A stretch of DNA of 9,211 nucleotides, from NCBI GenBank assembly GCA_030620375.1, contig JAUXEW010000097.1, forward strand, positions 1-9,211. Direction: 5' to 3'. Source of the stretch: Desulfobacteraceae bacterium (GTDB lineage Bacteria > Desulfobacterota > Desulfobacteria > Desulfobacterales > UBA5616). A program made the position numbers and the translations under genes. This document shows, piece by piece, positions 6,622-9,211 of the stretch. Each line of letters begins with the position of its first letter. The stretch's first letter is position 1. The notes beneath the pieces were generated by a model. The model had not been told where the DNA came from, searched no databases, and saw only the letters and a program-made list of their open reading frames with translations.

Positions 6622-7347
6622 TTACTGTTTTGTCAGTTTAATCGCTTCGTTCAAACTTAAGGTTCCGCTATATAACGCCTTTCCGGTTATGATACCCATT
6701 ACACCGAATCTGGCTAACGGCAATAAATTCCTAATATCCTGAATTGTCGAAACACCGCCGGATGCAACCACAGGAATAGAAATAGCAGCTGCCAGGCGCT
6801 GGGTCTCTTCGATATTGGGTCCGGTCTGCATCCCATCCCGATGAATATCCGTAAAATTAATGGCGGCAACACCGATGCCTTCATACTGCTTCGCCAGATC
6901 AATGGCTTTTGTACGGGTTGTTTTCGTCCACCCTTCTATAGCCACCATTCCATCTCGGGCATCGATACCCACCACAATTTTATTAGGAAATTTTTTACAC
7001 GCTTCTATTACTATTTTGGGATTTTTTATGGCCTCGGTTCCAATGATAACCTTTTTCACCCCGAGATCAAAAAACATATTAATGGTATCCTCATTTCGAA
7101 TACCGCCCCCCACTTGAACGTCGATATCTACATTTTCAAGGATATTTCGAATAGAATTGAGGTTTTGTGGCTGTTGTTTAAAAGCGCCGTCAAGATCAAT
7201 AATATGAATAATTTCTGCTCCCTCTTTTTGCCATCGTCTTGCTATGGACACCGGTTCACTTGAGTATATCGTCTCGGCATCCATTCGTCCTTGTAACAGC
7301 CTGACGCAGTTACCGTTCTTAATATCAATCGCAGGTATTATTTTCAT
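6622..7347 (-). CDS. hisA: HisA, phosphoribosylformimino-5-aminoimidazole carboxamide ribotide isomerase
   Basis: This catalyses the Amadori-type isomerisation of ProFAR to PRFAR, the fourth step of histidine biosynthesis, in the cytoplasm. It is 241 residues, a normal length for this TIM barrel. Key features are MKIIPAIDI with catalytic D8, LDGAF after strand 2, the phosphate-binding QVGGGIR (78-84), VVGIDARDG with catalytic D129, FTDIHRDGM (165-173) and the second phosphate loop VVASGGVS (193-200). The sequence is HisA rather than HisF, as shown by the start (MKIIPAIDI) and DARDG. There is no sign of the dual-function PriA. The start overlaps the stop of the preceding gene by four bases (ATGA), so translation is probably coupled. 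hisF and hisH are not next to it; the next gene downstream is dnaG. Confidence 0.98.
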   Translation of the reverse strand: MKIIPAIDIKNGNCVRLLQGRMDAETIYSSEPVSIARRWQKEGAEIIHIIDLDGAFKQQPQNLNSIRNILENVDIDVQVGGGIRNEDTINMFFDLGVKKVIIGTEAIKNPKIVIEACKKFPNKIVVGIDARDGMVAIEGWTKTTRTKAIDLAKQYEGIGVAAINFTDIHRDGMQTGPNIEETQRLAAAISIPVVASGGVSTIQDIRNLLPLARFGVMGIITGKALYSGTLSLNEAIKLTKQ

Positions 7348-8051
7348 AGTTCGGGGAATGTCCTAAGCAAGCTTTCAAGCCCGGCAATCGCCATTTCTTC
7401 GGCAGTGATCCATCTTCCTTTTCTTTTGATAAACGTGTTAAGCTGAAAAAGGTCTTCACTCAACGCGCGCTGGGTCTCGACATAATGGTTTGACCATAGA
7501 AGCATACCATCTTTTGTGCTTACCAGATAAATTTCAAATTCAACTGAAGCCGGGGATTCCACAGAATGCTGAGTGCCAATTCGCTCTCTAAAACGATAAA
7601 TATTACCGGTGACGACTGCATCAGCTCCGAGGTTGCGTCCAATCTCAACAATCAAATTTTTCTCTGAAAGTCCTTTTATGTTTTTAGATAATACTTGTGA
7701 TAATTCGCCTTTAGCTTGATTCGGGGGCAAAAGCATAAAATCCGAACGCTCTTTTAGTTGAGATACTAATTTTCGAGTAAGTAATTCCTCCGACCCCTCT
7801 AGAACTTTACCGGTAATGAAATATATTCCGGTCAATGGACTTCGAACACTTTTGTTCTCCCCATATATTCGTGTCATATTTCTGAACTGTAAAACCAATA
7901 CCTTATCTGCATCAAAATTTATGGACGATGTGTCAGGAAGAACTTCACGGGAGCTGCAGCTGTAGTTCAAGCCAGTTATCAATAGCAACAGCGCTAACCA
8001 ACCGACTGTTTTTATATATTTTGTATGGCATGCCACTGGATACCGTATCAT
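7344..8051 (-). CDS. Putative envelope lipoprotein between hisB and hisA (CsgG/LpoB/TolB-N-like fold suspected)
   Basis: I do not recognise this 235-residue protein by name. Residues 13-29 form a hydrophobic signal segment followed by NYSC, with C32 as a possible lipidation site. The lipobox is not canonical, so ordinary secretion or membrane anchoring is also possible. After it, DKVLVLQFRN (49-58), a paired-helix region with LLTRKLVSQLKER, then IGRNLGADAVVTGNIYRFRER (about 137-157) and YLVSTKDGMLLWSNHY (175-190) follow the strand/helix pattern of periplasmic CsgG/LpoB/TolB N-terminal-like domains, whose members often assist envelope complexes. That assignment is inference. The ATG at 8051 overlaps the hisB stop by four bases, and the TGA at 7344 overlaps the hisA start by four. 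It is thus locked into the his transcript, although nothing in it suggests histidine synthesis. Confidence 0.85.
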   Translation of the reverse strand: MIRYPVACHTKYIKTVGWLALLLLITGLNYSCSSREVLPDTSSINFDADKVLVLQFRNMTRIYGENKSVRSPLTGIYFITGKVLEGSEELLTRKLVSQLKERSDFMLLPPNQAKGELSQVLSKNIKGLSEKNLIVEIGRNLGADAVVTGNIYRFRERIGTQHSVESPASVEFEIYLVSTKDGMLLWSNHYVETQRALSEDLFQLNTFIKRKGRWITAEEMAIAGLESLLRTFPEL

Positions 8052-8635
8052 AAAACACCTTTCGAAGACCGAATATGCTTAACACGCGCATCAATTGTGC
8101 ATGCTTGATCAATTGCCCTGCCTAAAGACTTAAAAACAGACTCAATGATATGATGTTCGTTTTCACCATAAAACACATTTATATGAAGATTCATTCCACC
8201 CCTTACGGCAAGTGCTCTGAAAAATTCCTTGGCCAATGCCACCCCAAAACTCTCGGTGGAAGCAAACATATTGGGAGCATTATACACCAAATAAGGCCGT
8301 TTAGATAAATCTACGGCCACTGCAGAAAGCGCATCATCCATTGGCGTCACGGCATATCCGTATCGTTTAATTCCCTTTCGATCACCCAGGGCAACAGTGA
8401 ACGCATCTCCCAAAACAATCCCCACATCTTCCACCGTGTGGTGAAAGCCCACATCCAGATCGCCCACCGCATTTACTGAAAGATCAAAAAAACCGTGCAC
8501 GGCAAATAGCGTTAACATATGGTCGAAAAAGGGTATCCCGCTAGATATTTTCGGTTCATTTCCTTCGTCTAAATTCAATTTAACACTGATTTGCGTTTCT
8601 TTTGTCTTTCTTTGTTTCGTTGCTATCCGTTTCAT
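8048..8635 (-). CDS. hisB: Imidazoleglycerol-phosphate dehydratase
   Basis: This removes water from imidazole glycerol phosphate to give imidazole acetol phosphate in histidine synthesis. The 195-residue length shows the monofunctional form without the histidinol-phosphatase domain found in enterics. The two gene-duplicated halves carry the manganese-binding motifs: H39 in PFFDHML, H65-H66-x2-E69 (HHTVED), and H161-H162-x2-E165 (HHIIE). MDDAL at 99-103 is also conserved. The ATG at 8635 has a modest AGGA ten bases upstream. The stop overlaps the start of the lipoprotein gene (ATGA). It lies 165 bp after the small membrane protein gene, with an AT-rich gap that may hold the promoter. Confidence 0.98.
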   Translation of the reverse strand: MKRIATKQRKTKETQISVKLNLDEGNEPKISSGIPFFDHMLTLFAVHGFFDLSVNAVGDLDVGFHHTVEDVGIVLGDAFTVALGDRKGIKRYGYAVTPMDDALSAVAVDLSKRPYLVYNAPNMFASTESFGVALAKEFFRALAVRGGMNLHINVFYGENEHHIIESVFKSLGRAIDQACTIDARVKHIRSSKGVL

Positions 8636-8737
8636 AATCGATTAGTCCTTTTTCCATTATTGGATCTCTCAAAATTGCCACCCTCTAAAATAAATCTAAC
8701 TATTTGAGATCATTTAATATGGACATGAAATTACATT

Positions 8738-8771
8738 TTGACTGGTACAATATATATTTTATAAAAGTCAA
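8738..8771. promoter_or_regulatory. AT-rich inverted repeat upstream of hisB, possible promoter region
   Basis: TTGACT (8738-8743) and its inverse AGTCAA (8766-8771) flank a 22-bp block made almost only of A and T. On the minus strand TTGACT resembles a -35 box, but no good -10 lies at the right distance; TATAAA and TATATT occur nearby at poor spacing. The hisB promoter is probably in the 165-bp gap (8636-8800), but I cannot place it firmly. Confidence 0.25.
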
Positions 8772-8800
8772 GCAGTCTTTAAAAAAGATGGGTTCGGTGG

Positions 8801-9067
8801 TCATGCTTTGTCCGACTTCCTATCCTCATCCTTATCCGCCGAATAAAAACGCGACCAGGTATCTACTAATCGGACCGGCCATTTTTTTCTTACATCCCTT
8901 GTTTTTTTTCCTGTTTGATATAATCCCATATAGCAAACAGCGATCATGACCCCAAAAAGCATACCGATAACGACCTTAACGGCAACTTCATATTGAAGGC
9001 ATAGGATCGCACCATATGTCAAAATAATAATAATTACAGCCAGCCAAAATTTTAATTTGAATGCCAT
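8801..9067 (-). CDS. Small two-helix membrane protein, unrecognised
   Basis: This 88-residue protein is not recognised. Two hydrophobic segments (about 6-24, KFWLAVIIIILTYGAILCL, and about 28-50, ending MIAVCYMGLY) should cross the inner membrane as a hairpin. A basic, then mixed-charge C-terminal tail (QTGKKTRDVRKKW onward, ending DKDEDRKSDKA) is probably cytoplasmic by the positive-inside rule. Codon usage and the hydrophobic/charged pattern look like a real gene. Support for the ATG at 9067 is limited, because no strong ribosome binding site precedes it. It is followed by hisB after 165 bp. No function is inferred. Confidence 0.7.
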   Translation of the reverse strand: MAFKLKFWLAVIIIILTYGAILCLQYEVAVKVVIGMLFGVMIAVCYMGLYQTGKKTRDVRKKWPVRLVDTWSRFYSADKDEDRKSDKA

Positions 9068-9077
9068 TCAAACTGAC

Positions 9078-9211
9078 CCGGTGGGTGGACACTAAACTAT
9101 TGCCCATCCATAAACGGCATCTTTTGGCCCAGAGCTTCGTTTTCGCTCTTTTGAAATCCTCAAAATAGCATGTGCTATGCCTGCGGATTCAAAATCGCTC
9201 AGGCCTTGCTC
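9078..9211. repeat. Non-coding repeat-like DNA with an imperfect 46-bp palindrome at the window edge
   Basis: The core is ATAGCA-TG-TGCTAT (9165-9178). It is framed by the outer arms TTTTGAAATCC (9149-9159) and GGATTCAAAA (9185-9194), which pair with one bulged base. Just outside is a smaller hairpin AGAGC/GCTCT (9131-9135 and 9145-9149). CGCTC recurs directly at 9144-9148 and 9196-9200. There is no reading frame. The structure suggests a dispersed intergenic repeat of the REP/BIME or MITE kind, cut by the window edge; copies elsewhere cannot be checked here. Confidence 0.5.

Noticed and set aside
6841..7263. A 140-codon plus-strand frame
   Set aside because: It is antisense to hisA, which has full catalytic motifs. 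The peptide has no recognisable domain and the frame is a shadow.
8664..8684. TGGCAATTTTGAGAG-like sequence upstream of hisB as a sigma-54 promoter
   Set aside because: The GC of the -12 element is missing.

Overview
The window looks like a piece of a chromosome from a sulfate-reducer-type Desulfobacterota (Deltaproteobacteria, probably Desulfobacterales). This placement is an inference from the protein style of DnaG, RpoD and HisA, the moderate GC content and the short intergenic palindromic repeats; no search was run. Every convincing gene is on the minus strand, so biological order runs from high to low coordinates.

Layout in transcription order. At 9211-9070 there is non-coding, repeat-like DNA with a 46-bp imperfect palindrome at the window edge. 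At 9067-7345 lies a small two-helix membrane protein, then a tight cluster: hisB, a putative lipoprotein and hisA. Both junctions in that cluster are 4-bp ATGA start/stop overlaps. At 6621-6288 is a 334-bp intergenic region with a good sigma-70 promoter, two inverted repeats close to the predicted transcription start, and a long dnaG leader. At 6287-2571 are dnaG and rpoD, the core of the macromolecular synthesis operon, without rpsU next to them. At 2567-2286 is a one-gene tRNA unit: its own promoter directly behind the rpoD stop, a CAU-anticodon tRNA (tRNA-Ile2 favoured over tRNA-Met), and a clean intrinsic terminator. At 2253-270 is a NIF3-family metal protein gene, a coiled-coil/zinc-ribbon protein gene, and then rnpB, the RNase P RNA. 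The rnpB 5' end overlaps the last codons of the zinc-ribbon gene. At 257-1 are a hairpin, an 82-bp element with terminal inverted repeats and a 5-bp duplication (MITE-like), and an uncertain edge reading frame.

How the parts relate: most of the window is housekeeping. DnaG primes replication and RpoD directs transcription. The tRNA and rnpB belong to translation and tRNA maturation, and HisB and HisA are two steps of histidine synthesis. The less understood genes are the envelope protein between hisB and hisA, the small membrane protein, NIF3 and the zinc-ribbon protein.

I found no sign of a defence system, CRISPR array, phage, or novel enzyme cluster. The observations most worth checking are structural: the coding/rnpB overlap and the shared P1/terminator strand, the MITE-like element, the operator-like repeats in the dnaG leader, and the translationally coupled lipoprotein gene inside the his cluster.
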